This document shows positions 1 through 24,900 of a stretch of 64,000 bases of DNA, piece after piece. A program made the position numbers and the translations under genes. How positions within the stretch are numbered: the stretch's first letter is position 1; every line of letters begins with the position of its first letter. The notes beneath the pieces were generated by a model. That model searched no databases, was not told the DNA's origin, and saw only the letters and a list, made by a program, of their open reading frames with translations. Origin of the DNA: Pogona vitticeps (taxonomy: Eukaryota > Chordata > Lepidosauria > Squamata > Agamidae); the NCBI RefSeq assembly GCF_051106095.1, contig NC_135791.1:5404501-5468500 (forward strand), read 5' to 3'.

Positions 1-553
1 TTTTATCCTTGAGCCTATGAAACTCTCTTGGTATGGCCCATCTTGCAAGGTTGTTCGTAAGGATGCGGTGGGAGGTGGGCCAAAGGGTACCGCAGGGGCT
101 CCCGTTGCACCCCTTGGAGAAAGGATGACAGTTCAAAAGAAGAATGAAAATAAATGTCACAGTGTTTGCCACACAAACACGTCTGGGACCGATCAAGCAG
201 AGCTGAGTTAATTTATGTTAGGGAAGAGCCATTTTTGCAGTTTTTAACCATATCAGGAAGAAACTAAAAATAAATGCATTCCTGCAGCAGGCCTCAAATT
301 CCTGTGCAAGCCCTTCCCTCATATCCTTAATACCTTACATTTTCAAATGTTCTGATGGTGTTTATTTTTTGTGGCTGTATCTGTTACCTTTGGATCACTG
401 CGACAATAGAACATGTATTAGTATCATGTGCCTTATTTTTAGCTACAGTTAGTGTTCCCTTTGTTAGCAGCATATTATCCCACAATTTGTGGTAACGAGC
501 TTATGCCCTATCCTCTTATTTTCTTTTTTTTTTCCTCCTTCTGCACATCAAAG

Positions 554-3500
554 TCTGAAATGGTCCACGCGGGGTTGATGACAGAGCGAGCTCTCCTGGT
601 GACGGCATCTCAGTGTCAACAACCTTCAGCGGTAAGTGGAGCAGGAAGGCGGCTACAAAATGGAGCCCTGGATAACTAGTCCGATCCCACCCACCCACCC
701 AGCGTTGGTCTCATATAAAAAGGGGATCCTGTAAGCAAAGCAAAGGCTCTTGATTCAGAAAGTCAGAATCTCCATTCTGAGTGAATTTAAGTAAAATTGA
801 TATTTCCATATGTGATATCGAATCACTCTGTTAAAGGTACATCCTACCCAAAAGGAGGGAAACTAGGTGTGGGGGAAACTAGCTTAGACTAGAATAGCTG
901 GGCAGAACTATGTCCAGAGATCTACTGTGCTGTTCTGTAACTTATACAATGAAAAGCAGGAATGCTTTGCACTTCGCTCCTTCTGCTGGTTTCCTCTCAG
1001 TGGAAGTGAGAACCTGCATCCAGTTGAGATTCAGAAAAAAGCACACTTCAGCTTTAAGAAGATTGCAAAACACGGTTCTAGCATATTTCTGTAGTTGTAG
1101 CAGCCAATAGAGAAGGATGGATTAGACTCCATTCCCTGCTGTGCTTGCTGTTCCAGAACAACTTCTCATCCCTGCTGAAGCCGATATCCGATCAGATCCA
1201 AGTGGTCCAGAAATTCCGGGAGAAGAACCGCGGCAGCAAACTCTTCAACCACCTCTCGGCCGTCTCCGAGAGCATCCCCGCGCTCGGCTGGGTAGCGATG
1301 GTGAGGACTCTTGAGTGCTTAGCTCTCTAAATGCGGGGCCTTTTCCCATCCCAGCTTGTCGTGAAGTTGTCTTCAAAAGCTCTGCATACTTTCCTATATG
1401 TGTCATAAGCATTACATCAGTGGCATAATTTAAACTGGAGTCCTTTTTGCCCTCTGCATGCATGCATGAAGTAGGAACCCAATACGGCATGTATTGTGCC
1501 TTTCCTTCAACTACCTGGTACTCTGAATTGGGGCCGAATGAATACCCTCACCTTTTCTTCAGGCAAATCTGTGCCCCATCCATCACCCAGGAAAACCTGC
1601 AAGTTGTTGTGTGACGGAGTCGGGAGACTTGCTTCAGCACGCACTCTAGATCACTGGTTACTCAGGAGTTTTGGACTGCAACTCCCAAAAGCCTTCACCA
1701 CCAGCTGTGCTGACTGGGGTTTCTGGGAGTTGCAGTTCAAAAGCATCTGAGTAACAAAGGTTAAGAACCACTGCTCTAGATCACAGTTTCAGAGGTTTGT
1801 TAGGGAACATGTGATGTTGGGGCTCCAGATCAATCAGCCCAGCCAGCAGTGAGGGATGATGGACATAGTCATTCATCAGATCTGGAAGATCATGCTTGCT
1901 CCTGTTTTACAGTTAGTTTATGACAAAAAAGAGGGGAAAACAAAGAATAAGTTGGTAGTGTTGGTATGTCCATATTTTACACCTTTCTGTAATTTCTGAG
2001 AGTTCATCCAGTCCTTGTCCCTCCTTCTCCCCCCCCCCAATAGCACACATTTGTCCATCTTGAGCTTCCATTTTGTCAGCGAAAGCAGAGAAGGGAATAT
2101 TGTGGGCCTTGATGTGACTGGCCTGCAGCTGCCCTCAGCCCTAGCCAGCTTCTCCCCCGTTTACACCTTCAGTATATTGATCCTAAACCTCAGCCACTAC
2201 ATTCAGGTCATCTGTTTACCAATGTGCATGTTTTTTAATACAACCAGTGTTAAATGTGAGACTGGGTTCTGAGGTGCATTTCTCTTCTTGCAGGCCCCCA
2301 AGCCAGGTCCTTACGTGAAGGAAATGACAGACGCTGCCATGTTTTACAGCAACCGGGTCCTTAAGGAGTACAAAGATGTGTAAGTTTTGCTGGGCTCTGA
2401 AAAAACTGTTGGAAGCTGCAGGTGGCCAGGAATTCTTGGGGTTGCTTGGATGCTTCTGATATATAGCTACCCAGTCGAATCAGATTCCCTAGAGCTTCAT
2501 CCCAGATTGTACTCATTCAGCCTCGTGGGGAAGGGGTGGGAAGGGTAAAGGGATGTGGTGGTGGTGCGGATTAAACTGCAGAAGCCTCTGTGCTGCAAGG
2601 TCGGAAAACCATCCGTCGTAAAATCGAATCCACGCGACGGAGGGGGCTCCCATTGCTTCTCCCAGCTCCTGCCAACCTAGCCATTCAAAAGCATGTAAAA
2701 CGCAAGTAGATAAACAGGTACCACCACGGTGGGAAGGTAACGGCGGTCCGTGTCTAGTCACACTGGCCACGTGACCACGGAAACTGTCTATGGACAAAAC
2801 GCTGGCTCTATGGCTTGGAGACAGGGATGAGCACTGCCCCCTAGAGTCGGACACGACTGGACTATATGTCAAGGGGAACCTTCACCTTAATTCCACTTGC
2901 AGGTATTGCCACGATAACCAAGTGCTCACATTTTAGAATCGGAAGGCAGGTTCTCTGACTGCCTTTCTGTTCTAAACAGGCTGGGAATTCTTAAGCTGGC
3001 CTTTTAAAAGAGAGTACTGAACATAATGGGGGAGATTCAAGGACCGTAGAATTGCAAATATAAAGAGCTGTTAGCTGATCCGTCGTCATGGGAATGAGGG
3101 CAGATGGGCTGTGACTCCAAAAAGGAGAGAGACTCCCCGATGTAGAAGCTCGGGTGGAGGGAGGCTGGTAGTTTCATTGCTAGAAAGCTCAGAATACTCA
3201 TTGTACAAAAAGTTTCACCTGCGAAGCGAAGAGTTACAGAATTAAAGGCTCCTATTGCAGCTAGCATTTCAAATATCTCTTCTTCTCTCCCCCCCCCCCG
3301 CTTTCCTAGAGATAAGAAGCATGTGGACTGGGTGAAAGCTTATCTGAGCATCTGGACAGAGCTGCAGGCGTACATTAAGGAGTATCACACTACCGGCCTC
3401 ACCTGGAGCAAAACGGTGAGTGATGGGCTGCATGTTAATCTCTTTAAGTGCTGCGGTGGAGCTCCTGGCTGTATTCTTCTTCCTTAAAAATTCTGGCTTT

Positions 3501-6500
3501 TCTCCACCACCTCCTCCTCTCCAGGGACCAATACCAACGGATAAGGAAAACGGGTCTCGGGCTCCTCACGGTGTCCCTCCACCACCACCACCTGGCCCCC
3601 CACCCCCTCCAGCTCCTGCCCCCGTAAATTCCGGCTCTGATGACTCGGCGTCCCGCTCGGCACTCTTTGCTCAGATCAACCAGGGAGAAGGCATCACTTC
3701 TGGTGAGTGACCTGGTCAGCTCCACCACTGGAAGTCAGGATTCAGAAGTTGGGCTGTTGGTAGGGAACCCTCTTGGGACCATTAACTGAGATCTTCTAAA
3801 TTAAAAAGAAAGAAAAGAAAAAAAAATAGGGCCACAAAGACAGCTTCTTTCCACTTGTGTTTGAGGATCTCATGTACCTTGGTTTCCTGGGTGGTTTGAG
3901 ACACTGTTGCTGCCGGCCTGGCTTTACACGTCTGGCAGCTTCAAGAGGGAAGTCAGCGAGTGTTTCTATTCTAGGCTTGAAGCACGTGTCAGATGACATG
4001 AAGACCCACAAGAACCCAACGCTGAAGAGCCAAGGCGGCCCGATGCGAACGGGGCCAAAGCCTTTCACTGCTCCCAAGCCGGTTGGGACTGCCAACGCTT
4101 CTCCGAAGCCTGTTAAGAAGGAGCCGCCGGTGCTGGAGTTGGAGGGCAAAAAATGGAGAGTGGTGAGTGAGAAGAGGCTAGAAAGAAAAAAGAAAAAAAA
4201 AGCCCTCTACAACTCATGTCCAGGCTCCCTGAAGGACCGTCTCTCCCTATAAGGCGCCTTCTCGGCGATTAAGATCCCGGGAGGAGGCCCTCCTCTCGGT
4301 CCCATGGCCAGCACAAAGCCCAGCTGATGGGACCAATGCTTCTAAGCTATGAAGGGGAAAAGAGTTGATAACTGCTGCATTTTGGCCATAGCCAATTTGG
4401 GCTGTAGTCTGATTTGTTTGGTTATTTTATTGGCATCCTGCTTTTCACCCAGAAATTGGGTTTAAGGAATTATTGAACTGGAAGGAGGGGACTCTCGTAA
4501 TCTAATCCACTCCACGTTGGTGGCAGGAAATCCACGACTGAATCATCCTGACATGAGGCCATCCCTTATTTTCCATTCCACAACTGAACCGTTTTTGAAC
4601 AACTTTTGCAGTCTGGAAATTCTCCTTAATGATTAGTCAAAGCATTTTTTTCTTGCATTGTGAATCCCTTGTTTTGGATGTTTTCCTCTGAGGTAGCAGA
4701 AGTAAAACCACTTCCCTTTGTGCATGGCTGCCGTTCCAAAGTTTGAGGAAATATTTTTCCGTTATTTATGTGAACTGGTAAAGTGATTGGTAGATGAGAG
4801 TAAAATAATTTTGAAGTTTTAAAAAATGTCATTTTGGATTATACAGACTTGTCATAGTAGACCTCTCATAGGAGAGGATTACTATTTGCAGGATTTAGAA
4901 GTACTTATTAATGCTTAAGCCTGGTGCCCAAGTATGTAGAACATTGGAGTAGCTGATTTGAAGTATTTTTGAAAAATAAGTTAACCCCCGCAACACGTCT
5001 AGGGAATGCTCAGGGAAGTCTTTAAGAATGTCTGCAGTTCCTAGTTCTGTCCAAAAAGAGTGAACAGTTAGAATAATCTTAGTGATCTTAGAACTTCAGG
5101 GCTGGAAAGGGACCTTGTGGATCATCCAGTCCAGCCCATGTCAAGGTGGCTTGGAGAGGAATCAGAGCTCCCAACCTCTGGTTCTGCCGCCAGAGGCTTA
5201 AACCACGGAGCTATCCACGAGCTGACCATCTTTTATTTTCTGTTCAGGAAAACCAAGAAAATGCCTCTAATTTGGTGATCAGTGACACCGAACTGAAGCA
5301 AGTGGCCTATGTGTACAAGTGTGTGAACAGTACACTCCACATCAAAGGCAAGATCAACTCCATCACATTGGGTATGTTCTGATTTGCTTAGGATGCATGT
5401 TAAAAAGAAAGAGAAAAGCCGATGATTGTTGAGTGCCAGTTTGCTTGACACTTTATTGAAGCACAAAGAGTCTCTAAGCAAAAAGCAAAGCGTGCTGCTT
5501 ATATACCGCCCCATAGCGCTTCAAGCATTCTCTGAGCGGTTCACAAGTTAATTATGGAGGCTACACATTGCCCCCCCCCCCAAGCGAGCTGGGTACTCAT
5601 TTTACTGACCTCGGAAGGATAGAAGGCTGAGTCAACCTTGAGCCGCTACCTGGGATTCAACCCCAGGTCGTGAGCACAGTTTGGCTGCAGTACAGCAGTT
5701 TGACCACTGCGCCACACTTCTTGGACACACTGTTAACAATGTGAAAGTCATATGCACATACACACACACATAATCTACAAAAATGTTTCTGAAGCACTCC
5801 AGATTTTGTGTCTGTTACGTATTCTTTCTCAAATGCAATACTACATAGCAGAGGGAGGGAAGCCACTGTTATTTGTCACCCAAAAAACAATTAGCAAATG
5901 GAAGGCTCAGCTTAGGGTTGTTCAGCTTTATTGACACCCAGCCTGTGGGTTATAAGAGAAAAGTGGCCATTAATGTTTGTTTCTCTTTTTTTTCCCCTGT
6001 GCCTTTTTCTTTCTTTCTTCAGATAATTGTAGAAAGCTAGGTCTCGTGTTTGATGATGTGGTGGGCATTGTTGAGATCATAAACAGCCGGGATGTTCAAG
6101 TTCAGGTAACCATACAAAATTCATCCTAAGTGTTATTACAAGCCCTCGCCTTGTCTCTCTTGAAAAGCAGAAATTCTTCTGTTTGGGAGAAGGATTAAGT
6201 TTGTTTGTTTTTTTTTAAATTATGGCCATAATAAAAATTATGTGACATCAAGTCAGTTCTGACTTATGGCAACCCTTTTCACGGTTTCCAAGGTAGTGAA
6301 TGCTCAGAAATAGTTTCTCTGTTCTCTTCTCGGGGGCACCTTGAGACTATTGTTCAGCTTGCCCAAGGCTACCCAGGCTGACTCTTCTCCCTGGAGGCCC
6401 AGTGGGGAATTGAACTCCCAATCTCTAGCTCCACATTTGGACTTATGGTGACCCTTTTCAGGGTTTTCAGGGTAGAAAATACTCAGAATCGGTCTCTGAT

Positions 6501-7974
6501 TCCCTTCTTCTGGGGGCAGCTTTGGGACTGTGCAGCTTGCCCAAGGCTACCCAGGCTGGCTCTTCTCTCTGGAGGCCAAGGGGGGGAATCAAACTCTCAA
6601 CCTCTGGCTCCACAGCCAGAGACCTCAACCACCGAGCTACCTAGCAGTTCCTTTTTATCTGCAGGAGACTGGATTGCTAGGGGGGTCTAACCATTTGACA
6701 CGCTTGCCTTTCTTGCCAGGTAATGGGTAAAGTGCCAACCATTTCTATCAACAAGACAGACGGTTGTCATGTCTATCTCAGCAAGAGTTCCTTGGGCTGC
6801 GAGGTTGTCAGTGCCAAGTCTTCAGAAATGAACGTCCTCATTCCCACAGACAGCGGTGACTTCGTAAGTTTCTTTTTTTTCTTGTCCCCTTGGGGGTCGC
6901 TGAGCAGTGCCAGGAGTTAGCGGTGGTCCTTAGACTGATAATCTAAGCTGGAAGGAACGGTGAAACGTACTCTTGCTGAAGGATAGACTTAAGCTGGATA
7001 GCTTTGCTAACCACTAGGCTCTTAGCTTTTTTTCCTCCGTAACACAAGCGCCAAGGTTTCTGTAGGGAGGAGTCAAGGCACTGTGCCTTAATGATTGCAG
7101 AGCGAAAATCGGGAAGAGCACAGGGACCTCATGCTAGTTTTCCAAGATGATCATTGCATCGCAAGATTTCTCAACCATCTGTTTTCCTGCAGCTCGCCAA
7201 CCTCTGGTGTATTGAGTCAGGAGTGAAGGGTTTTGGTTCTCCAAATGTTTTTGGTTTCAGGCCTCATGTAGGATGGCCCATGAAGTACCTTATTTTTCCA
7301 TGCATAAGACTATACTTTCGTCTACAACCTTTAGACTAAAATTGAGGGTTGTCTTATACACGGAAGCAAGCTGAGGAGAGAACAAAAATAAATGGAGGGG
7401 AAAGCAGGGATCAAAGTGATCCTGCAGCGCTTTGATCCCTTTCCCCCTACACTTGCTAAGCCCCACTTAGATTTCTTAATTTTGGATTAGAAAAGTGTGG
7501 GGCGTCTTATACATGGGGGGCATCTTATACACAGAAAAATACAGTATTTTGCAGGCCAGTGGCTCCCCACCCTGATCTGAAGTGAAACCTCCACCTTTGA
7601 CAAGGAGTAGCCTGTCATTGAGAACCTGTTAATGGAGTTACAGGATCGCTCTGAAAAGTTCTGTCCTTGGTTTGGTGCTGTCCTGCCGTTTTTCTGGGCC
7701 TTCCCACTTAGAAAATTCTTGGTGCTGAACTAGGTGACTGTTTGGCCTGATCCTGCTTGCTGTACATTTTTAAAAGTGTTACCCTTGTATAGAGAGATAC
7801 GTGAGGACGACGGGACTTGAAGGCTGCAGCTAAGTCTGTGTTTCTTCCCACACAGTGAACTGTAGTGACTCCTCTATTTTGTTTCCTCAGAATGAGTTCC
7901 CCATCCCCGAACAGTTCAAGACGCTGTGGAACGGGCAGAAGTTAGTCACCACCGTGACGGAAATTGCTGGATAA
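554..7974 (+). CDS. CAP1: CAP1, adenylyl cyclase-associated protein 1 (5' partial)
   Basis: Actin-monomer recycling protein of the cytoplasm: it works with cofilin to depolymerise filaments and recharges G-actin with ATP. Ten coding exons fit GT-AG rules and phase: 554-631, 1157-1300, 2294-2379, 3310-3415, 3525-3702, 3975-4162, 5248-5371, 6023-6105, 6720-6863, 7891-7974. They give 404 residues; human CAP1 has 475, so about 72 N-terminal codons lie upstream of the window. Visible parts in order are the helical folded domain ([13 protein letters not shown]), the proline-rich segment in exon 3525-3702, a WH2-like motif (LKHVSDD) and the C-terminal CARP beta-sheet domain starting near [11 protein letters not shown] and ending VTEIAG. 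The ending and the segment ENQEN...[13 protein letters not shown] fit CAP1 better than CAP2 (from remembered family sequences). It converges on PPT1 downstream, the same arrangement as in human. Confidence 0.96.
1652..1773. mobile_element. hAT-type palindromic MITE with perfect 8-bp TSD
   Basis: A 122-bp element in a CAP1 intron begins CACTGGTTACTC and ends AAGAACCACTG. It is flanked on both sides by CTCTAGAT (1644-1651 and 1774-1781). Its halves are inverted copies around CAACTCCCA / TGGGAGTTG. The TIR and 8-bp duplication indicate hAT. Related copies lie at 37124, 43750, 46571 and 49442. Confidence 0.8.
2513..2888 (+). mobile_element. ~330-bp tRNA-derived SINE
   Basis: The head has A-box-like TGGTGCGGATTAAACTGC and B-box-like AAATCGAATCC. 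The body contains GGCCACGTGACC and CTATGGACAAAACGCTGG. A second, oppositely oriented copy at 58570-58872 matches over nearly the whole length. In a CAP1 intron. Confidence 0.7.
5086..5232 (-). mobile_element. tRNA-headed SINE with a CR1-like other end
   Basis: The + strand shows GCTGGAAAGGGACCTTGTGG, resembling CR1 termini, followed by the reversed tRNA-like head (CTCCCAACCTCTGGTTC ... CACGGAGCTATCC). Similar copies lie at 39347-39480 and 53868-54018. It ends just upstream of the CAP1 exon at 5248. Confidence 0.55.
5494..5715 (-). mobile_element. tRNA-derived SINE (GCGGTATATAAGC-tail family)
   Basis: Begins with the tail TGCTTATATACCGCCCCATA and ends with the tRNA-like head GTTTGACCACTGCGCCACA in reverse. 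Matches the + copy at 33168-33812 and the truncated one at 45997-46102. Confidence 0.7.
6244..6652 (-). mobile_element. Two adjacent Sauria-type SINE copies
   Basis: Two reverse copies meet near 6435. Each has the tail GACTTATGGYGACCC/CAACCC, the body GCAGCTTGCCCAAGGCTACC and the reversed tRNA-like head (CAACCTCTGGCTCCACAGC). The tail resembles BovB LINE ends, as known for Sauria SINEs. Confidence 0.65.
7288..7544. mobile_element. 257-bp TA-flanked MITE
   Basis: Lies in the last CAP1 intron. Left end CCTTATTTTTCCATGCAT and right end TACACAGAAAAATACAG are inverted copies, with TA on each side. Internal GTCTTATACA motifs repeat. Non-autonomous. Confidence 0.65.
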
Positions 7975-9440
7975 AAACCAACCTGGCAACTCAGCCCTTT
8001 CCTCTTACCCCACCGCCACTGTGGGACAAAAAAAAATCTGCTTTTTTTCCCCCTGCTTGGGGATGATTTTTAGATTTCCTGTACCTTTTCCCACTCTCAA
8101 TCTGCTTCTGTCTTCTTCCTGAGAGACTTTGCCTACCTTCCTTCATTGAAAAAAAAAAATACCTCAGGCTGGGATTTGGGGTAGGGTGGCCAGATCATTC
8201 ACTGCTATCCTTTGATCAGCAAGAAGGTGAGATATTATTTCCTCCCTCTCCCCCCCCCCCACCCTCCCCTGGTCGGACAAAACCAAATCGCCAATCAATG
8301 TTTGTCCGACCGGCTTGTGCTGAATGGAGCCCCTTCTCAAGGAACGGGCTTCCATAATTGTTTTCAGTTCCCTCCCGCCTTCGTTTAAGCAAGGAAGGTT
8401 CTGTCCCTCTTGGAGTAAAGCAAGTATCAGGGTATAAGAGTCCCCAGTGATTGTGTGCGTGAAATTGTATCTGGTTTGGGGGAGTACAAGGGAATTTGAC
8501 TAATTCTGCTAAACTAATAAACCCAGGTTTTTTGGGGAGAGAGATTGATTCCAGGAATGGCTTTGCTGGACCAAAGGCTGAAGACTGGGATGGGTGGCAT
8601 TCCTCCTTCGCCCCCCCCCCCAACGATTCCCCTTTTTCCTACGTGCTCAGTGTAAAATTCTGTGTTGTGCCATGATGTCGGGGGAGACTCCTCAGTTACA
8701 GGTGCCACAAAAACTACCACGGAACAGAACCTCCTTCCTGGCAGTTCTGTTGAGCGCTTAGAAAGCTGCTGCTCACCACTTTCCATTTAAGCCCTACGTT
8801 AAAGGGAATATTGTGCCCCAAAGGGTCCCCTCTTCTGAGCAACTGAACATGGTTCAGTCATCCAGGACAGTTCTCCCCCCACCCCCACCCCACCCCCTCC
8901 GCCTTGGGGCAATCTCTCTTTTCTAGGAAAGGATAGGTTCTCCCTTCTAAGTCCAGTATTTAATTATTTGTAAGCACAAGCTCGTTGCGGTTGATTCTGT
9001 TATCAATTAAAGCTTAATTTACACTGTAGAGTCTGGGAGATTTTTCCTTCTCTGCCTGTTCCTTTTCCTTCCCGTTGCTTGGCTTCTTCCTTTTCGCAGA
9101 GAGTCCGGTGTGTCAGCCTGGCACTGCGTTGGTTGTGCCACGGTTGAAAGGCATGGTACTGTACTGAAACGAGCCACTTTGGGCGCCTGAATTGTAGTGT
9201 CTCGGATAACATAAGCATATCTTACTTCTTTCTTTGCCACATTAATGAGGGTTTTGGGGTTTTTTTGCCTCCCACTAAAATGAAATGTAACAAAAGATAT
9301 GCAATTCTTTTTTTTTTTTTTTTTTAAATTTTGAAACTGTCCTGTGACTTGTACTTCCCTCTTCAGGCTTGTGGAAATAAAACCTTTATGTACTTAAAAT
9401 TATACTGAAGATAGAATAAAGTTAATGCCAAGTTGCTCAT
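7975..9440 (+). other. CAP1: CAP1 3' untranslated region with alternative poly(A) signals
   Basis: Non-coding stretch after the CAP1 stop at 7972-7974. Poly(A) signals AATAAA are seen at 8516-8521, 9376-9381 and 9415-9420; the last pair would end a transcript near 9440. It contains several poly-C and poly-A runs but no inserted repeat that I can recognise. The exact cleavage site is inferred. Confidence 0.7.
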
Positions 9441-9589
9441 TCAAAGCAGTGGTCCTTATGGTGCTCAATGGCAGCCTGCTGCGATTGGAAAGCAAAAGCT
9501 ATACTTCCTTGTCTTTCTATGCGGTCGAAGGACCAAATCCATCTTTTGCTCCAGGCATACAGGGATAATCTTCTCATCTCAGTCCACAA

Positions 9590-11436
9590 CAGATATCCCC
9601 TATTTATTCACCGGTGGCTGTGTTGGCATGACCTGCTGGGAGTCAGAGGCCCCCTTCACCCCCAAACTCTACCCCTTGAGGGTCAGTTCCTTCTGAATGT
9701 TTCTTTAGGAGACAGTTTCCCTCGAACTCATTTGAGGAATAACATCTTGAAGATATTTTTCCTCCTCTTATTTGTTGGGTTACGCATGTCTCTTTTTCTT
9801 GGGTGGGGGGAGAGAAGGCTGCTGCTAATTGCTTGCTCAAAGCTAGCATGACAAGAACCTAGCTAATTAAATGGCTGGTGTTTGAACATTGTGCAGAAGA
9901 TTTGCAGAGCCAGTACGTTGTTTAAAATTATTATTTTTTAATTGGAATGGGTCAAGTCACAAAATTACATGCCGTTCCTTCTGAAAACAGAACGCAGAAA
10001 AGTTTAAATCAGCTTTGTGACAGTTTCCACCCTCTGAAACTTCTATTGTATGCAAGATTAAATCTACAGTCTACTAAACCTCATCTTGGCTGTACATATA
10101 ACTAGATGTTTCTCTGTCCCAGATCTCTTTGCTGCTTTCAGAACTTAAGAGCTGCAACTTCTACATTCATTTCCTACGGAGAAACATGCTACATACCAGT
10201 GCTGAACGCAACTTTCCGCGGAGTCATCCTCCCCTGTTCCTAAGAAGTATTAAATACGGCTTCCCTGAGAACTCAGTAAAGTGTTTAGCAACTAGAGTAT
10301 AACTATCCTCAGAATATTCAGAACCCAGCCTTTCAACAGCAGCCTGGACTCAAAACCAGTAAATTCATATTTCAAAAGAAACAAGGAATTCTCCTCTCTT
10401 ATTGTTAAACTGAGCTCTTGCCTTGGCACCCATGGGGCGGAACTAGGGGGTAGAAAAATATCCCAAAGAACATAAATGTTGTCCGCTTGGAACTAAAACC
10501 ACTTAAGTGTTGCATGTTCCTTGAAAGATAATACAGTGGTGCCTCGCATAGCGAGGTTAATCCGTTCCGGATTAACCTTCGCTATGCTGAAGCATCGTTG
10601 AACGGATCAAAAAAAACCATTGGAATGCATTAAACATTGTTTAATGCGTTCCAAATGGGCCAAATACTCACTGTTCAGCGAAGCTTCGTAATGGCCGGCA
10701 GCCATTTTCGCGCCCTCGCCTCGCTTAACGAGGGCGTGAAAACGCTGCGCGCGGCCATTTTGGGCCATTTCCGGGCTTCTGGCAGCCATTTTGGCCGCCG
10801 AACAGCTGATCATCAGGCTTCGTTTTGCGAAGATCGGTAAGCGAAACGCTTACCGGTCTTCGCAAAGCAAATTTAGCCCTATTCAAAAAACGTTAAGCGA
10901 TCGCATTAGCGATCTGAAAAAACGGATCGCTATGCGATTTCATCGTTATGCGGTGCGCTCGTTAAGCGAGGCACCACTGTACTGTGAAATATTGTCTCTT
11001 TGAAGTCTGTGGCCAACCTGGTTGCAGTCCCTGTGTGTTCAGTGTTGGCTAGTTGCCATCTGACAGTAGTGGGAAACTACTAGACCAAACCTATGGAATG
11101 CGTGGCTCTACAAAAGTTGCGTGGCCTTCCAGCTGTTGCCAGAATTGACCTCTGTCATCTCTGGCCAGGGCAGCTAATGGATTGGGGGGGGGGGGGGCTT
11201 TGGCAGCTACTGTGCATTCTCCTCTCTTACTCTAGAAGGACATCCAGGCCATGCTTTTAAATGCTGGGGGGAGGATCCATGTCTTCCCTCCAAAGTGTTA
11301 ATTTTTAAAACCAGCATAGCATGAGTTAATGGTAATACTGCTCCTCCAGGAAAGTGCGATAAAGGTGCCTGAGCCAAGATGCTGCTGAAAGTCACTTCTA
11401 ACCACTGGATTTGGTTTTCAAAAAGGCCTGCCACGT
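9590..11436 (-). other. PPT1: PPT1 3' untranslated region (extent inferred)
   Basis: Downstream of the PPT1 stop the first clear poly(A) signal on the - strand is AATAAA at 9608-9603. If it is used, the 3' UTR is about 1.8 kb and contains a 446-bp MITE (10534-10979). Its end would lie only ~150 bp from the CAP1 end, so the two convergent transcripts nearly touch. A long open frame on the + strand at 9468-9851 has no recognisable product. Confidence 0.45.
10534..10979. mobile_element. 446-bp TA-flanked MITE (mariner/Tc1-like)
   Basis: Starts CAGTGGTGCCTCGC and ends GCGAGGCACCACTG, with TA on both sides (10532-10533 and 10980-10981). It holds internal inverted segments around the central palindrome GTAAGCG/CGCTTAC. 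It lies in the inferred PPT1 3' UTR. No transposase frame. Superfamily is inferred from the TA target. Confidence 0.75.
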
Positions 11437-24437
<13,001 letters not shown>

Positions 24438-24446
24438 CTTGAGTGT

Positions 24447-24456
24447 GTCATATGAC
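24447..24456 (-). promoter_or_regulatory. Second palindromic E-box next to the PPT1 start
   Basis: GTCATATGAC is a perfect palindrome 10 bp upstream of the PPT1 ATG. It equals the CLEAR palindrome with the central CG changed to TA (E-box CATATG). Whether it binds a bHLH factor is unknown. Confidence 0.35.
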
Positions 24457-24485
24457 TCCGAGCCCGGACCCGGCCAAGGCAGAGA

Positions 24486-24495
24486 GTCACGTGGC
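24486..24495 (-). promoter_or_regulatory. CLEAR-like E-box of PPT1
   Basis: GTCACGTGGC, with core CACGTG at 24488-24493, about 51 bp upstream of the PPT1 start codon. It is one or two bases from the CLEAR consensus GTCACGTGAC bound by TFEB/TFE3 in lysosomal gene promoters. Function is inferred from match and position. Confidence 0.6.
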
Positions 24496-24721
24496 CACGA
24501 GGGGGGAAAATTCTCCGCTCTCGCCCGGCCTCTTCGAAATGGAGGCGAGCCAGCCAAAACACACACGCGCAAAAGCCGCGAGGCATTCTGGGAATCGTAG
24601 TTCAAAGGGCCTCCGCAAGTTGAGGCTAGTCGGGGAGGAACTAAAACTGATTTAAGAGTTCGGTTCCCATCAGCCCCACCTGAGCAAAGGGGGGGGAAGG
24701 TTCTCCCACCCTGTTTATTTT

Positions 24722-24900
24722 GTAGAAGAGGCAGCTGTGTTAGCCTGTGCAAGTATTATAGGGAAAAGCAAAAATAAATAATAAAAATAAAAAGAAAAGA
24801 ACCAATAAAAAAGACCAAAACATAGTGGCACCTTAAAGACTGTTTTACTTTTTTTAATGTGAGCTTCTGTGGTCATGTCCATTCCCTTAGAGGTGAGAGA
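24722..24900 (-). repeat. Interspersed repeat with a CTTTAAGGTGCCACTA motif
   Basis: Reverse strand carries CTTTAAGGTGCCACTATG and CAGGCTAACACAGCTGCC, motifs of a repeat common in amniotes. Family not assigned. Just upstream of PPT1 exon 1. Confidence 0.45.

Noticed and set aside
3420-3710. 96-codon open frame starting MMGCMLISL over a CAP1 exon
   Set aside because: It joins intron sequence to the real CAP1 proline-rich exon at 3525; the methionine is intronic.
11186-11199. Long G homopolymer, and many other poly-G/poly-C runs of 8-14
   Set aside because: Common in this genome's introns and UTRs; length is prone to sequencing error and carries no clear function.
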